Below are positions 34,091 to 42,974 of a stretch of DNA of 64,000 nucleotides, in pieces. The translations under genes were made by a program, and so were the position numbers. Below the pieces are notes generated by a model, which saw nothing but the letters and a program-made list of their open reading frames with translations, had not been told where the DNA came from and searched no databases. The first letter of the stretch is position 1. Every line of letters starts with the position of its first letter. Source of the DNA: Ruegeria sp. HKCCD8929 (GTDB lineage Bacteria; Pseudomonadota; Alphaproteobacteria; Rhodobacterales; Rhodobacteraceae); assembly GCF_013031405.1 (NCBI RefSeq), contig NZ_WPZY01000005.1:186001-250000 (forward strand), read 5' to 3'.

Positions 34091-35191
34091 TCAGAGCAGA
34101 TCCCGGATCAGGTCGTTGACCTTTGCGGCCTGCTCCATCTGGACCATGTGACCGGCGGCGTCGACCACGGTGACCCTGGCGCTGGCAATCGCACCGGCAT
34201 GGGTTTGCGGGATGACGGCATCCTCGGCGCCCCAGATGACCTGACAGGGAAGATCAGCGGCCTCCAGAGCCCCGGCGATGCTTTCGGTCTGTTTGCCATC
34301 GCTGAAAAGGCTGGCGTTCAGCCCTTCGAGAAAGCTCTGCACGCCGTCCAGCCGTTTGTATTTCAGCAGATCGTCCACCATGGCGCGGTTCACAAGGCTT
34401 TGGTCGGCGAAGAGGTGCTGCAGTTTCGGCTTTAGCTCCCGCCGTGTGGCGGCCGCGACGAAGCCGTCAAGATAGTCGCGATTGATCTCTTCGCCCAGAC
34501 CGGCCGAGCAGATCAGCGTCAGCGACGCCACCCGGCCCCCATGATCGCTGGCGATCCGGCCCGAGATCAGCCCGCCCATGGAATGGCCGACCAGGTGGGC
34601 CTTGTCGATCTCTGCATGATCCATGAAGGCCAGCACCGCATCGGTCATCGCCTGAAGCCCCGGGTTGTCGACCGCCTTGATCGACTGACCGTGGCCCGGC
34701 AGGTCGATGGCATAGACGGGGGCGGCCTCGGCAATGGCGTCGATGTTGAACAGCCAGTTGTCCAGATCGCCGCCAAACCCGTGGATCAGCAGCACCGGCA
34801 CGCCGTCCCCTTTGCGCTCGGCATAGCGGACGCGTCCGATGGGCAGATCGGCGAACTCATAAGCCGGGCCGGTGTCCTCTTCTTCTTCGACCTCGGGAAC
34901 TTCGAAGGCGCTGATATAGGCGTCGATCTCGGCGTCGCTGACGCTTTCGGGCGCCATGACGCCGAGCAGGGCGCGGACGGGATAGACCTCGCCCTCCTGC
35001 CCGACGCGCCGCCGCAGCAGGCCGCCATCGGCGGCCTCGACGACATTGGCGATCTTGTCGGTTTCGACATCCATGATCTCATCCCCCGGAGAGATCTCGG
35101 TGCCTTCCTCGACATGCCATTCCGACAGGGTGCCCTCCTGCATGGAGAGCCCCCATTTCGGCATGATGATCGGTGTGATCAGATCACTCAT
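34091..35191 (-). CDS. acoC: Acetoin-dehydrogenase-type E2 component (lipoyl domain plus alpha/beta hydrolase)
   Basis: 366 residues. An N-terminal lipoyl domain (about 1-80) carries the lipoylated Lys in VETDKIANVV (residue about 43). The rest is an alpha/beta-hydrolase fold (LLIHGFGGDLDNW, nucleophile elbow LVGHSMGGLISG, late His in AAGHMVQMEQ). This AcoC architecture replaces the CAT-type core of ordinary E2 proteins. ATG 35191 is chosen because GGAGG lies 10 bases upstream; GTG 35200 overlaps the acoB stop. It probably transfers the acetyl group to CoA after cleavage of acetoin or a related 2-hydroxyketone. Confidence 0.9.
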   Translation of the reverse strand: MSDLITPIIMPKWGLSMQEGTLSEWHVEEGTEISPGDEIMDVETDKIANVVEAADGGLLRRRVGQEGEVYPVRALLGVMAPESVSDAEIDAYISAFEVPEVEEEEDTGPAYEFADLPIGRVRYAERKGDGVPVLLIHGFGGDLDNWLFNIDAIAEAAPVYAIDLPGHGQSIKAVDNPGLQAMTDAVLAFMDHAEIDKAHLVGHSMGGLISGRIASDHGGRVASLTLICSAGLGEEINRDYLDGFVAAATRRELKPKLQHLFADQSLVNRAMVDDLLKYKRLDGVQSFLEGLNASLFSDGKQTESIAGALEAADLPCQVIWGAEDAVIPQTHAGAIASARVTVVDAAGHMVQMEQAAKVNDLIRDLL

Positions 35192-35196
35192 TCCCG

Positions 35197-36204
35197 TCAC
35201 GCCTCCATCGTCTTGCGGGCCGCATCCGCGATCCGGTCGGGCGACGGGATGTAGAGATCTTCGAGCGAGGGTGAGAACGGCACCGGGGCGTGCGGCGCGG
35301 TGACCATCCGGATCGGTGCCTTGAGCGCCGAGAACGCATCCTGCGCCACGCCCGCCGACACATCCGAGGCAATCGAGCAGCGCGGATTGGCCTCATCCAC
35401 GCAGACCAGCCGCCCGGTTTCCTCGACGCTTTCGATGACGGTGTCCATGTCTATGGGGGACAGGGTGCGCAGGTCGATCACCTCGGCCTCGATGCCTTCG
35501 CCCTTGAGCGTTTCCGCCGCCGCCAGAGAATTGGGCACCATCAGCCCGTAGGCGACGATGGTCACGTCCGAGCCTTCGCGGGCCACGTTGGCCTCGCCAA
35601 AGGGGATGGCATAGGATTCCTCGGGCACATCGCATTCCGAGGCGTAGAGGTTCTTGTGTTCGAGGAAGATCACCGGATCGTTGTCGCGGATCGACTGGAT
35701 CAGCAGCCCCTTGGTGTCATAGGCGTTTGACGGGCAGACCACCTTGAGCCCGGGAACATGGGTGAAGATCGGGGTCAGCATCTGGCTATGCTGCGCGGCG
35801 GCGCGAAAGCCTGCGCCGCACATGGCCCGGATCACCACCGGCGTTTCCGCCTTGCCGCCGAACATGTAGCGGAACTTGGCGGCCTGATTGTAGATCTGAT
35901 CCAGACAGACCCCCATGAAGTCGATGAACATCAGTTCCGCCACCGGGCGCAGGCCGCAGGTGGCGGCGCCGATTGCGGCGCCCACATAGGCGCTTTCCGA
36001 CAGCGGGGTGTCGATCATCTGGTTGGGATGCTTGTGATAGAGCCCTTTCGAGACCCCCAGAACGCCGCCCCAGGCGTCGTCCTCGCCGGGGGAGCCGGTA
36101 CCGCCGACAATATCCTCGCCCATCATGATGACGGTCGGGTCGCGGGTCATTTCCTGATCGAGCGCTTCGTTGATTGCGTCTTTCATGCTCAGTGTACGTG
36201 CCAT
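35197..36204 (-). CDS. acoB: TPP-dependent acetoin dehydrogenase E1 beta subunit
   Basis: 335 residues, transketolase-like pyrimidine-binding and C-terminal domains. Family patterns: GEDIVGGTGSPG... GVLGVSKGLYHKH, then DTPLSESAYVGAAIGAA (Glu contacting the TPP pyrimidine, about residue 66), and the C-terminal EETGRLVCVDEANPRCSIA. It pairs with AcoA to form the alpha2beta2 E1. The closeness to acoA (27-base gap) and acoC supports the assignment; pyruvate dehydrogenase E1 beta is the main alternative. Confidence 0.9.
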   Translation of the reverse strand: MARTLSMKDAINEALDQEMTRDPTVIMMGEDIVGGTGSPGEDDAWGGVLGVSKGLYHKHPNQMIDTPLSESAYVGAAIGAATCGLRPVAELMFIDFMGVCLDQIYNQAAKFRYMFGGKAETPVVIRAMCGAGFRAAAQHSQMLTPIFTHVPGLKVVCPSNAYDTKGLLIQSIRDNDPVIFLEHKNLYASECDVPEESYAIPFGEANVAREGSDVTIVAYGLMVPNSLAAAETLKGEGIEAEVIDLRTLSPIDMDTVIESVEETGRLVCVDEANPRCSIASDVSAGVAQDAFSALKAPIRMVTAPHAPVPFSPSLEDLYIPSPDRIADAARKTMEA

Positions 36205-36231
36205 CTGTTTTCTCCTTTCGTCCCGGACGTG

Positions 36232-37215
36232 TCAGTAGGCCACGTACACGTCGGTGGTGAGCTGTGTGGGGCCGGGCAGGGGGGCGGCAATCGCCTCTTC
36301 GACCGCCTCATCGATCAGGGCCAGAACCTCGTTATCGATGGCGTTCAGTTCGGCGTCGCTGATCACGCCGGCCTCGGTCACCTTGGCGCGGAACAGCTTG
36401 ATGCAATCGTTGTTCTTGCGGTTTTCCTCGTTTTCGCCGGGCGCGCGATAGGTCTGTGCGTCGCCTTCGAAATGGCCGAAGAAGCGGATCATCTTGCATT
36501 CCATCAGCGTCGGTCCGCCGCCCTCGCGGGCGCGCCGGATAATCTCGCCAGCGGCTTCATAGACCGCGAAGAAATCGAGCCCGTCCACGGTGATGCCCGG
36601 CATGCCGAACCCCGTGGCCCGGTCGACATAGGAATCCGACGCCACCGCATAATCGACCGAGGTCGATTCCGCGTATCCGTTGTTTTCCACCACGAAGATC
36701 GCCGGAAGGTTCCAGATCGCGGCCAGGTTCATGGATTCCAGGACCGTGCCCTGGTTCGACGCGCCGTCGCCGAAGAAGGTGATCCCGACGCCATCATGGC
36801 CCAGCTTTTGCGCAGCCAGTGCTGCCCCGCACACCAGGGGAGCGCCGGCGCCCAGAATGCCGTTTGCGCCCATCATGCCCTTGGACAGATCGGCAATATG
36901 CATCGACCCGCCCTTGCCCGCACATGAGCCGCTGGTCTTGCCGTAGATCTCGGCCATCATCTCTTTCACGCTGACGCCCTTGGCGATGCAGTGGCCATGG
37001 CCGCGATGGGTCGAGGCGATGCGGTCGTGGTCCTGCAGGTGCATCATGATGCCGACGCCCGCGGCCTCTTCCCCGGCATAGAGATGCACGAACCCGGGAA
37101 TGTCGCCGCGGCCGAAATCGACATGCAGACGTTCTTCGAATTCGCGGATGGTCTTCATCCGCCGATAGGCCTCGAGGAGCCCGTCTTTTTCCAGTGGGAA
37201 TGGATTGTTGCTCAT
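36232..37215 (-). CDS. acoA: TPP-dependent acetoin dehydrogenase E1 alpha subunit
   Basis: 327 residues. The thiamine diphosphate motif GDGASNQGTVLESMNLAA (GDG...N, about residues 157-174) is intact, preceded by KGGSMHIADLSKGMMGANGI, and phosphorylation-loop-like residues follow. ATG 37215 overlaps the acoX stop (ATGA). E1 alpha of 2-oxoacid or acetoin dehydrogenases look alike; the AcoC-type E2 and AcoX next door favour acetoin-like substrates. No E3 gene is present here, so it must be shared. Confidence 0.9.
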   Translation of the reverse strand: MSNNPFPLEKDGLLEAYRRMKTIREFEERLHVDFGRGDIPGFVHLYAGEEAAGVGIMMHLQDHDRIASTHRGHGHCIAKGVSVKEMMAEIYGKTSGSCAGKGGSMHIADLSKGMMGANGILGAGAPLVCGAALAAQKLGHDGVGITFFGDGASNQGTVLESMNLAAIWNLPAIFVVENNGYAESTSVDYAVASDSYVDRATGFGMPGITVDGLDFFAVYEAAGEIIRRAREGGGPTLMECKMIRFFGHFEGDAQTYRAPGENEENRKNNDCIKLFRAKVTEAGVISDAELNAIDNEVLALIDEAVEEAIAAPLPGPTQLTTDVYVAY

Positions 37216-38270
37216 GTTGTCCTCCCGTGTGGTTGAGCAGTTTGGGGACAGTCTTGTGCCCCGTTGGTCAACAGCCCGTGCCGCGCGGCATAAGCCATGC
37301 ATTCGGGTATGTTGATGGTGCGGAACGCGTCGACCTGAAGCCGGATGCTGACCTCATCGATTTCGCTGAAGGTCATCTCGCGTTCGCCATCCAGCGCAAT
37401 CGATCCGGCGGACACGCTGGGCATGTAGATCTGGTCGGGCAGGATGGTCTCGACCCCGCCGATGCCCACCGCTTCGATCAATCCGGGCGCGATGGGCGCG
37501 TTGATCGTGTGGTGTGCGCCCTCGAGAGGCCGCAATTGGATGCGCCGCCCTTCGGGGTCGTCGCGTCTGAGCGGTGCCAGCAGCCCCACGATCGAGGACA
37601 TGCCGATCCCGTCCGGTGCGCCGAACGTGGTGAACAGGTCGCGGAAGTTCTCGGTCTTCCAGATCGCGCGGGCGCCGACAAAGCGTTCGGCGACCACGGC
37701 CACATCGACGAGCGCAATCTCACGCTGGTCGTTCACCTTCACCTCAAGTCGCTTGTTGTAGGTAAAGGCATGGGCGCAGGGAATTTGCCGCGTGACGGCC
37801 AGCCCGACGGCCAGCCCGGTGATCGTGGGCTCGCGCATCTCCGGGAAGGCGTTGTTGGTGCCGGTTGAAACCCCGGACACCGGAATGTTGCCGCATTCCG
37901 AGACCACCACCCGGTTGGTGCCGTCGCCGCCCAGCACCACAATCGCCCCGACCTGGGCCTCGCGCATCATGCGGGCTGCCCGCGCGCTGTCGTCGGAGGT
38001 GCAGGTCACCGGCATGTCCAGATAGCTGACCTGCGGAAACCGGGCCTCGCCCACCTTGGCCTCGCGCTTGATCGTGCGCATGAGCTGCGTGCGGATGCCG
38101 CCGTTTTCGGGCATGATCAGGACATCCCTGACCCCTGCCGTGAAGAGCCCCGTCAGCAAACGCAGAACGATATTGGCGCGGTCGTTGATCGGCAGATTGC
38201 CGGCATGCGAGACGATCCGGCGGATGTCCCGGGCGGAGACAGGGTTGGCGATTATGCCCACTTTTGACAC
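37212..38270 (-). CDS. acoX: AcoX-like protein (ATP-NAD kinase fold)
   Basis: 352 residues starting at GTG 38270 (MSKVGIIANPVSARDIRR), which has GGGAGAG 6 bases upstream. It belongs to the NAD kinase/diacylglycerol kinase fold: GIIANPVSARD at the start, VVLGGDGTNRVV near residue 105 (GGDGT motif) and STGTNNAFP. AcoX is often the first gene of acetoin operons; its biochemical job is unproven, perhaps phosphorylation of a cofactor or substrate. First gene of acoXABC, with a sigma-54 promoter about 30 bases upstream. Confidence 0.88.
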   Translation of the reverse strand: MSKVGIIANPVSARDIRRIVSHAGNLPINDRANIVLRLLTGLFTAGVRDVLIMPENGGIRTQLMRTIKREAKVGEARFPQVSYLDMPVTCTSDDSARAARMMREAQVGAIVVLGGDGTNRVVVSECGNIPVSGVSTGTNNAFPEMREPTITGLAVGLAVTRQIPCAHAFTYNKRLEVKVNDQREIALVDVAVVAERFVGARAIWKTENFRDLFTTFGAPDGIGMSSIVGLLAPLRRDDPEGRRIQLRPLEGAHHTINAPIAPGLIEAVGIGGVETILPDQIYMPSVSAGSIALDGEREMTFSEIDEVSIRLQVDAFRTINIPECMAYAARHGLLTNGAQDCPQTAQPHGRTT

Positions 38271-38298
38271 GGCAAGCTCTCCCACTTACCGTATACAA

Positions 38299-38313
38299 GC
38301 AACAACTATGCCA
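38299..38313 (-). promoter_or_regulatory. Sigma-54 (-24/-12) promoter of the acoX operon
   Basis: Read on the minus strand the sequence is TTTGGCATAGTTGTTGCTT: TGGCA and TTGC with the GG and GC dinucleotides exactly 10 bases apart, as in the consensus TGGCAC-N5-TTGC. The predicted start (about 38287) gives a ~17-base leader before GTG 38270. Confidence 0.85.
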
Positions 38314-38380
38314 AAGTGCGGTCGGTCGTTGATGTGTGTCATTTGGTGTGGACAGTATCTATTTGTTTTAAGGGGATAAA

Positions 38381-39706
38381 ATGGCGTTTCGTCAGGTTCA
38401 GCAGCAGGTCACACAGCAAAAACTGGCGCTGTCGCAGGCAATGCGCACGTCTCTGAACCTGCTGCAGATGGATCCGGGCGAGATATCAGCGAAAATCGCG
38501 GCAGAAGCCCGGCGCAACCCGTTTCTGCGCATCCGGTCCGGTCATGGGTCTTCAGGCCGTGCGGCAGATACCTACGACCAGCTTGCGCAATCCGAAAGCG
38601 CGGCGCAGATGCTGTTACGGCAGATCGGCTTGATCCGTTTGGGTCAGGATGAGGCGCGGCTGGCGCGCGATCTGGTGTACTGCCTGGACCGGCGCGGGTT
38701 TCTGACCGACAGCCCGGACAAGCTTTGCCGGTATCTGTCGGTGGATGAGGGGACTCTGCGAACGACGGTTGCCCGGTTGCAATCATCGGTGGAACCGACA
38801 GGGGTTTTCGCGCGCTCTTTGCCTGAGTGTTTTGAGTTGCAGTTGGTCGAACGAAACCGGTTCGATCCGGTAATCGCAAAGTTGCTCGATCATCTCGATC
38901 TGTTGGCCGCACGCGATGTCGATGCGATCTGCGCGCTCTGCGAGGTGGACCGGGAAGATGCGGTTGAAATGCTGGACGACATTCGTGCGCTGAACCCGGC
39001 CCCGCTTTGCATCTTGGAAAGGGAGGCTGATCCGCTGCGGGGTCCGGACCTGATATTCCGACTGGATGCGGGGCGAGAGATCACCGTCAGTCTCAATCCC
39101 GAAGCACTGCCGGACATGCAGGTTGACGACCCGTTCTTTTCGCATCTGCGAGGCACAGAACCCGATGGCGCGGCGTTGAGGTATTACAAGGACTGCCATG
39201 GTTCCGCGGCCGCGCTTGTCGCCGCCTTGGAGAAGCGGGCCAACACCCTGCTGCGGATTGGCGGGCATATCGCCGGGGTTCAGAAACGCTTTCTGATCAC
39301 CGGTCGCCCGTCCGATCGTGCGGCATCGACGATGGAGGGTACAGCGCAAGCGCTTGGGCTGCACAAGAGCACGATCAGCCGGGCGATGGCGGGATGTCTG
39401 GTGCAATCACCCCACGGCATTTTGCCAGCCGAGACGTTCTTTGTCCGCCCCTTCAACGCGCAAAGCTCCAACAGAACCAGAGAGCAGATATTGAAGCGGC
39501 TGGACTTGTTGATCCGGACGGAAGACAAGGCCAAGCCTCTGTCCGATCAATCCTTGGCCCGGCTTATGGGCAGTGGGAATATGGTGATATCCCGGCGCAC
39601 TGTGGCCAAGTACCGTGCAGCGCTTGGCCATCCAGGCGCGTCCGGACGACGTATGCGTTCCGGCGGGCCGAAGGGCAAACGGCCTGGCTTGGACCGTGTC
39701 ATTTGA
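38381..39706 (+). CDS. rpoN: RNA polymerase sigma-54 factor, paralogue linked to the aco operon
   Basis: 441 residues. Region I (LALSQAMRTSLNLLQMDPGE) is the activator-interacting Gln/Leu-rich segment, followed by ARRNPFLRI. The core-binding and HTH regions include ALGLHKSTISRAMAGCLVQ (about residues 327-345), and the RpoN box reads ISRRTVAKYRAAL near residue 406 (consensus ARRTVAKYRE). A short basic tail follows. The acidic region II is short. ATG 38381 has AAGGGG. It is divergent from acoX, so it is probably a dedicated paralogue rather than the main rpoN, which usually sits with lptB and hpf. Confidence 0.94.
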   Translation: MAFRQVQQQVTQQKLALSQAMRTSLNLLQMDPGEISAKIAAEARRNPFLRIRSGHGSSGRAADTYDQLAQSESAAQMLLRQIGLIRLGQDEARLARDLVYCLDRRGFLTDSPDKLCRYLSVDEGTLRTTVARLQSSVEPTGVFARSLPECFELQLVERNRFDPVIAKLLDHLDLLAARDVDAICALCEVDREDAVEMLDDIRALNPAPLCILEREADPLRGPDLIFRLDAGREITVSLNPEALPDMQVDDPFFSHLRGTEPDGAALRYYKDCHGSAAALVAALEKRANTLLRIGGHIAGVQKRFLITGRPSDRAASTMEGTAQALGLHKSTISRAMAGCLVQSPHGILPAETFFVRPFNAQSSNRTREQILKRLDLLIRTEDKAKPLSDQSLARLMGSGNMVISRRTVAKYRAALGHPGASGRRMRSGGPKGKRPGLDRVI

Positions 39707-39733
39707 TGTGGCGGCATGGGAAAACGCCCGCCG

Positions 39734-40360
39734 TTACACCACGACATTCACCGTGGTCTCGGGCCCGTTCTGGCCTGCGGAGAACTCCATCGAGACCGAT
39801 GCGGCCTGTTTTGCAGACATGCGGCGGTAGAGGCCGTCGCGGTTATTCTCCGGGTGATCCTTGAGATAGAACTGAGTGGTCAGAAGCTCCCGCCTCCTGT
39901 CGAATATCTTCACATGTATATGCGGCGTGCGGCCCGGGTAGCGCGCTGGTTTGATGGTTCGGAAGCTGTAGTTGCCGTCATCATCGGTAATGTCGTGGCC
40001 GAAGCCCTGAAAGCCCTGATCATAGGCGACGGACCGGTTGTCGCCCGGGTGCAGATATTTGCCGTTCATGTCGCATTGCCAGATTTCAATGCGATGCCCG
40101 GCAAGAGGCGCGCCGGCCTTGTTCGTGACCTTGCCCTTCAGGATGATCACTTCACCTCCGGCTTCCCGGACGAGACCGGCGACTTTGACCAGATCATTGT
40201 CCACATCCTTCATCCGCATGGACGGCCTTGGGTAAAATGGCCCTTCGGCGGCGCTGGGGGTCAGACCTGCGGCATCTGCCCTGCGTGAGAAGAACAGCCC
40301 TCCGACGAGTGCCGTAAATCCAAGAATTGCATGTCGACGCGTCCGGTTGCCGGGTTTCAT
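39734..40360 (-). CDS. Intradiol ring-cleavage dioxygenase-like protein, Tat-exported
   Basis: 208 residues with a Tat-type leader (NRTRRHAILGFTALVGGLFF). The intradiol (protocatechuate 3,4-dioxygenase) fold shows the Fe ligands: Tyr in GKYLHPGDN and the two His in GRTPHIHVKI, plus EGPFYPRP at the start of the domain. These exported, short homologues are poorly characterised compared with cytoplasmic PcaGH. ATG 40360 has AGGAGGGG upstream. It converges with rpoN (27-base gap) and is divergent from the serine hydrolase gene. Confidence 0.85.
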   Translation of the reverse strand: MKPGNRTRRHAILGFTALVGGLFFSRRADAAGLTPSAAEGPFYPRPSMRMKDVDNDLVKVAGLVREAGGEVIILKGKVTNKAGAPLAGHRIEIWQCDMNGKYLHPGDNRSVAYDQGFQGFGHDITDDDGNYSFRTIKPARYPGRTPHIHVKIFDRRRELLTTQFYLKDHPENNRDGLYRRMSAKQAASVSMEFSAGQNGPETTVNVVV

Positions 40361-40604
40361 GACACCCCTCCTTTCATCAGAGGTAGTCAGTTGCCTTGCG
40401 ATGGCAATGCACTCCCCGGACGCAGCATTCATCTCGGTGTTGCGATGCGACCCGCCAGAGGTGCTATGTGCGACCGGCGCAGGTTGTGCGGCGAGGGCCG
40501 CAGAGCGGGCGGGATGGTCGTGGGCGTGGTGATGCCAAAGGTGGCGCGCAGCCGTTGTGTGCGGCAGGTCGGGCATCTATCGTGCCGTTTGAAGGAGGAC
40601 TGTC

Positions 40605-41747
40605 ATGTTCACCCGGCGCTGCTTTGTCTCTGCCCTGATGGCCATCTGCCTGCCCCTGTCGGCAGCGGCGCAGGAGGTTGCCACCGCGCCCGCCGCGCTT
40701 GGGGGTGGCTGGCCGGTTGCGGAGCCTGCCGAGGCCGGGCTTGATCCGGACGCGCTTGCCGCCCTGGTCGAGAAAATCGATGGCGGGGGGATGCCGAATG
40801 TCCATGCTGTGCTGATCGAACACAAGGGCCGGTTAGTTTTTGAGCGCTATTGGCCGGGTGAGGACGAAAACTGGGGCCAGCCTCTCGGCCGCATCGAGCA
40901 CGGCCCCACGACCCAGCACGATCTGCGCTCGGTCACCAAAAGCGTGACCTCGGTGCTTCTGGGCATTGCGCTGGGCGAGACCGCCGACGCGGCGCTCGCC
41001 CGCCCGATTGCCAGTTTCTTCCCGGATCGAGACGGTCTCGGCGCCGGGCTGGACGCTGTGACGCTGCACCATGTGCTGACCATGACGGCCGGGCTTGAAT
41101 GGAACGAGATGGTGGTTCCCTATACGGACAGCCGCAATGATGAGATCCGGCTTTATATGACCGATGATCCCATCGGTCTGGTGCTGGCCCGCGCGGTGCG
41201 CGATGCGCCCGGCAGCCAGTGGTATTACAATGGCGGGCTGACCCAGCTTACCGCCGGTGTCATCGAGAACCTGACCGGGGAACCGCTGGACACATATGCC
41301 GAAGAGGTACTTTTCGGCCCGCTTGGCATTACCGACTATACGTGGCACCGGTCGATGAACTGGCCGACCGACGGCTCACCCAGCGCGGCGTCGGGCCTGC
41401 GTCTGCGGGCGCGGGACCTTGCCAAGATCGGCTCGCTCATTCTGAATGATGGCAAATGGCAGGGGCGCCAGATGGTGCCTGCGGACTGGGTTGCGGCCTC
41501 GACCACCCGCCATGTCCAGGACAATCCGTGGGGGCCGCCGGGCGTCTATGGGTATGGCTATTTCTGGTATCCGGGTACGCTGAGGAGCGGGCAGAGGGTG
41601 GTCCGCGCAGTCGGGAACGGCGATCAGCGGATTTTCGTGCTGCCCGATGCCGAATTAGCGATCACGGTGTTCGCCGGTAATTACAACGATTTCAGTCACT
41701 TGGTTGGCGAACGGATCATGGGGCTGATCATCGACGCGCTGCAGTGA
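40605..41747 (+). CDS. Serine hydrolase, beta-lactamase/6-aminohexanoate-dimer-hydrolase family
   Basis: 380 residues with a signal peptide (MFTRRCFVSALMAICLPLSAAAQ; an RR pair suggests Tat). Class C beta-lactamase-fold motifs: S-x-x-K as RSVTKSVTS (about residue 112) and Y-x-N as WYYNGGL (about residue 206). Near the C-terminus RAVGNGDQRIFVLPD replaces the KTG strand. These features fit esterases/NylB-like amide hydrolases rather than true beta-lactamases. GGAGG precedes ATG 40605. Confidence 0.88.
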   Translation: MFTRRCFVSALMAICLPLSAAAQEVATAPAALGGGWPVAEPAEAGLDPDALAALVEKIDGGGMPNVHAVLIEHKGRLVFERYWPGEDENWGQPLGRIEHGPTTQHDLRSVTKSVTSVLLGIALGETADAALARPIASFFPDRDGLGAGLDAVTLHHVLTMTAGLEWNEMVVPYTDSRNDEIRLYMTDDPIGLVLARAVRDAPGSQWYYNGGLTQLTAGVIENLTGEPLDTYAEEVLFGPLGITDYTWHRSMNWPTDGSPSAASGLRLRARDLAKIGSLILNDGKWQGRQMVPADWVAASTTRHVQDNPWGPPGVYGYGYFWYPGTLRSGQRVVRAVGNGDQRIFVLPDAELAITVFAGNYNDFSHLVGERIMGLIIDALQ

Positions 41748-41865
41748 CTCAAACCGTGCCAGCCGTGCAGTCTGCATGTCGTTTGAGACATTCTGTTTCG
41801 AGAACGTGGTTTTCGCGTTGTGGGAGGCCGTTCTCCGGCGCCGGAATGAGGGCCGGGCGGTTGCC

Positions 41866-42372
41866 CTACGGGTGATCCGTAAGCGGCGCCAGCCCTTCGA
41901 TGAAAGCGCTGAAGCTGTTTGCCACGAAACTCAGCGTGGGTGTGTCAAAATCTATCCACAGGCTTTCGTCGGACCAGTGCCATACCCGTCCGGCAACGGG
42001 CGCGAGTTCCAGAACCAGCAGGGAATGGCCGTCATAGGTTCCGGCAAGCGGCATGGCGCGGGCGAGACGGGGAGACAAACCGGGCAGGGCCTCGGTCAGT
42101 TCATGTTCGGTGTATTTCATCTGTCCGGACTGGATCAGGCTGCCCAGATCATCCTCTTGCGTGACCTGGCGATGCCCGAGGTCGTGCAAGTGGGTAAAGC
42201 GGGACGCGGCATCGAGCGGCCATGAGGGAAAGCCATAGGTCGCGACGAAGTTCAGGTAGTCGTCGGGCAGCGCATCACCGGCCCTGGTCCGAAGCTGTGA
42301 AATCTCTTCGCGCGTTGCCGGGGTGATGCCGTCCGCGTTCCAGGCAGCGAGCGTTTTCTTGTCGATCTGCAT
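41866..42372 (-). CDS. SMI1/KNR4 family protein
   Basis: 168 residues from ATG 42372. The SUKH/SMI1-KNR4 pattern is visible: ALPDDYLNFVATYGFPSW (about residues 34-51), then the W-containing strand RVWHWSDESLWIDF and SFSAFIEGL near the end. In bacteria such domains are often immunity proteins for contact-dependent or secreted toxins, but no toxin gene lies next to it. It is followed on the same strand only by ~120 bases without a gene. Confidence 0.7.
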   Translation of the reverse strand: MQIDKKTLAAWNADGITPATREEISQLRTRAGDALPDDYLNFVATYGFPSWPLDAASRFTHLHDLGHRQVTQEDDLGSLIQSGQMKYTEHELTEALPGLSPRLARAMPLAGTYDGHSLLVLELAPVAGRVWHWSDESLWIDFDTPTLSFVANSFSAFIEGLAPLTDHP

Positions 42373-42452
42373 TTTTACGCCTCTCAGCCCCCTCTCGCTG
42401 TCGCTACAGGTTTCGGCCGCTGGGGAGAGGGGGGGGGCAGGCAGCAATGACC

Positions 42453-42974
42453 TCAGATCGGCCCGTGGATGAAGACAAGCGCTGGTGTCTGCGCTGTGAT
42501 CACCGGGTGCGGCAGGCCGGATTTGGCAAACTGGTAAGCGCCCGCACCGAACTCGCGGGACCCGACCTTGAGCGTTCCTTCCAGAACCACGCAATGCTCG
42601 TCGCCGGGGTGGTCGTGTTCCGGCAGGCGCGCTCCCTCGGCCAGTTCCAGAAAATAGCTGATCCGGCCGGACGCCGCATCGGTGTGTACGATCTTGCGCC
42701 GCAGACCCTCGCCGATTTCCTCCCATATACCTTCCCCGCGATCGACGGTCCGAATTCCGGGCGCGGTTTCGATCTGCTGCGCAATTGACTGCCAAAGCGA
42801 AGCCGGTGGCGGCTGCGTCTCACCGGTTTCGAGCGGCAGAAGGCCGTCCGCCCAAGCCAGCACTTCCTTCTGGAACGCGTCGTCCGGCTGCTCGGGCGCA
42901 TCGGTCAGCCCGAGGAAATAGGAGGCTGCATCGGGCGGCAGGTCGTCGTCAGATGGGTCGTTGGTATCGTTCAT
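42453..42974 (-). CDS. Anti-sigma factor with ChrR-type cupin
   Basis: 173 residues from ATG 42974, which overlaps the sigma gene's stop (ATGA). The C-terminal cupin has the metal pattern PEHDHPGDEHCVVLEG (about residues 116-131) and a late His in GLPHPV. The N-terminal ~65 residues lack the His/Cys zinc ligands of ChrR; instead DAASYFLGLTDA...WADGLLPLE...PPPASLW resembles the RskA (anti-sigma-K) N-terminal domain. It probably holds the adjacent ECF sigma factor until the cupin senses oxidants or metal. Confidence 0.82.
   Translation of the reverse strand: MNDTNDPSDDDLPPDAASYFLGLTDAPEQPDDAFQKEVLAWADGLLPLETGETQPPPASLWQSIAQQIETAPGIRTVDRGEGIWEEIGEGLRRKIVHTDAASGRISYFLELAEGARLPEHDHPGDEHCVVLEGTLKVGSREFGAGAYQFAKSGLPHPVITAQTPALVFIHGPI

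Noticed and set aside
32170..34119. Plus-strand frame of about 650 codons opposite acoR
   Set aside because: Shadow of acoR; low-complexity Arg/Gly/His-rich translation, while the minus strand has clear AAA+ motifs.
38314..38380. Sigma-54 promoter driving rpoN itself
   Set aside because: No TGGC-N10-GC pair is present on the plus strand before ATG 38381.
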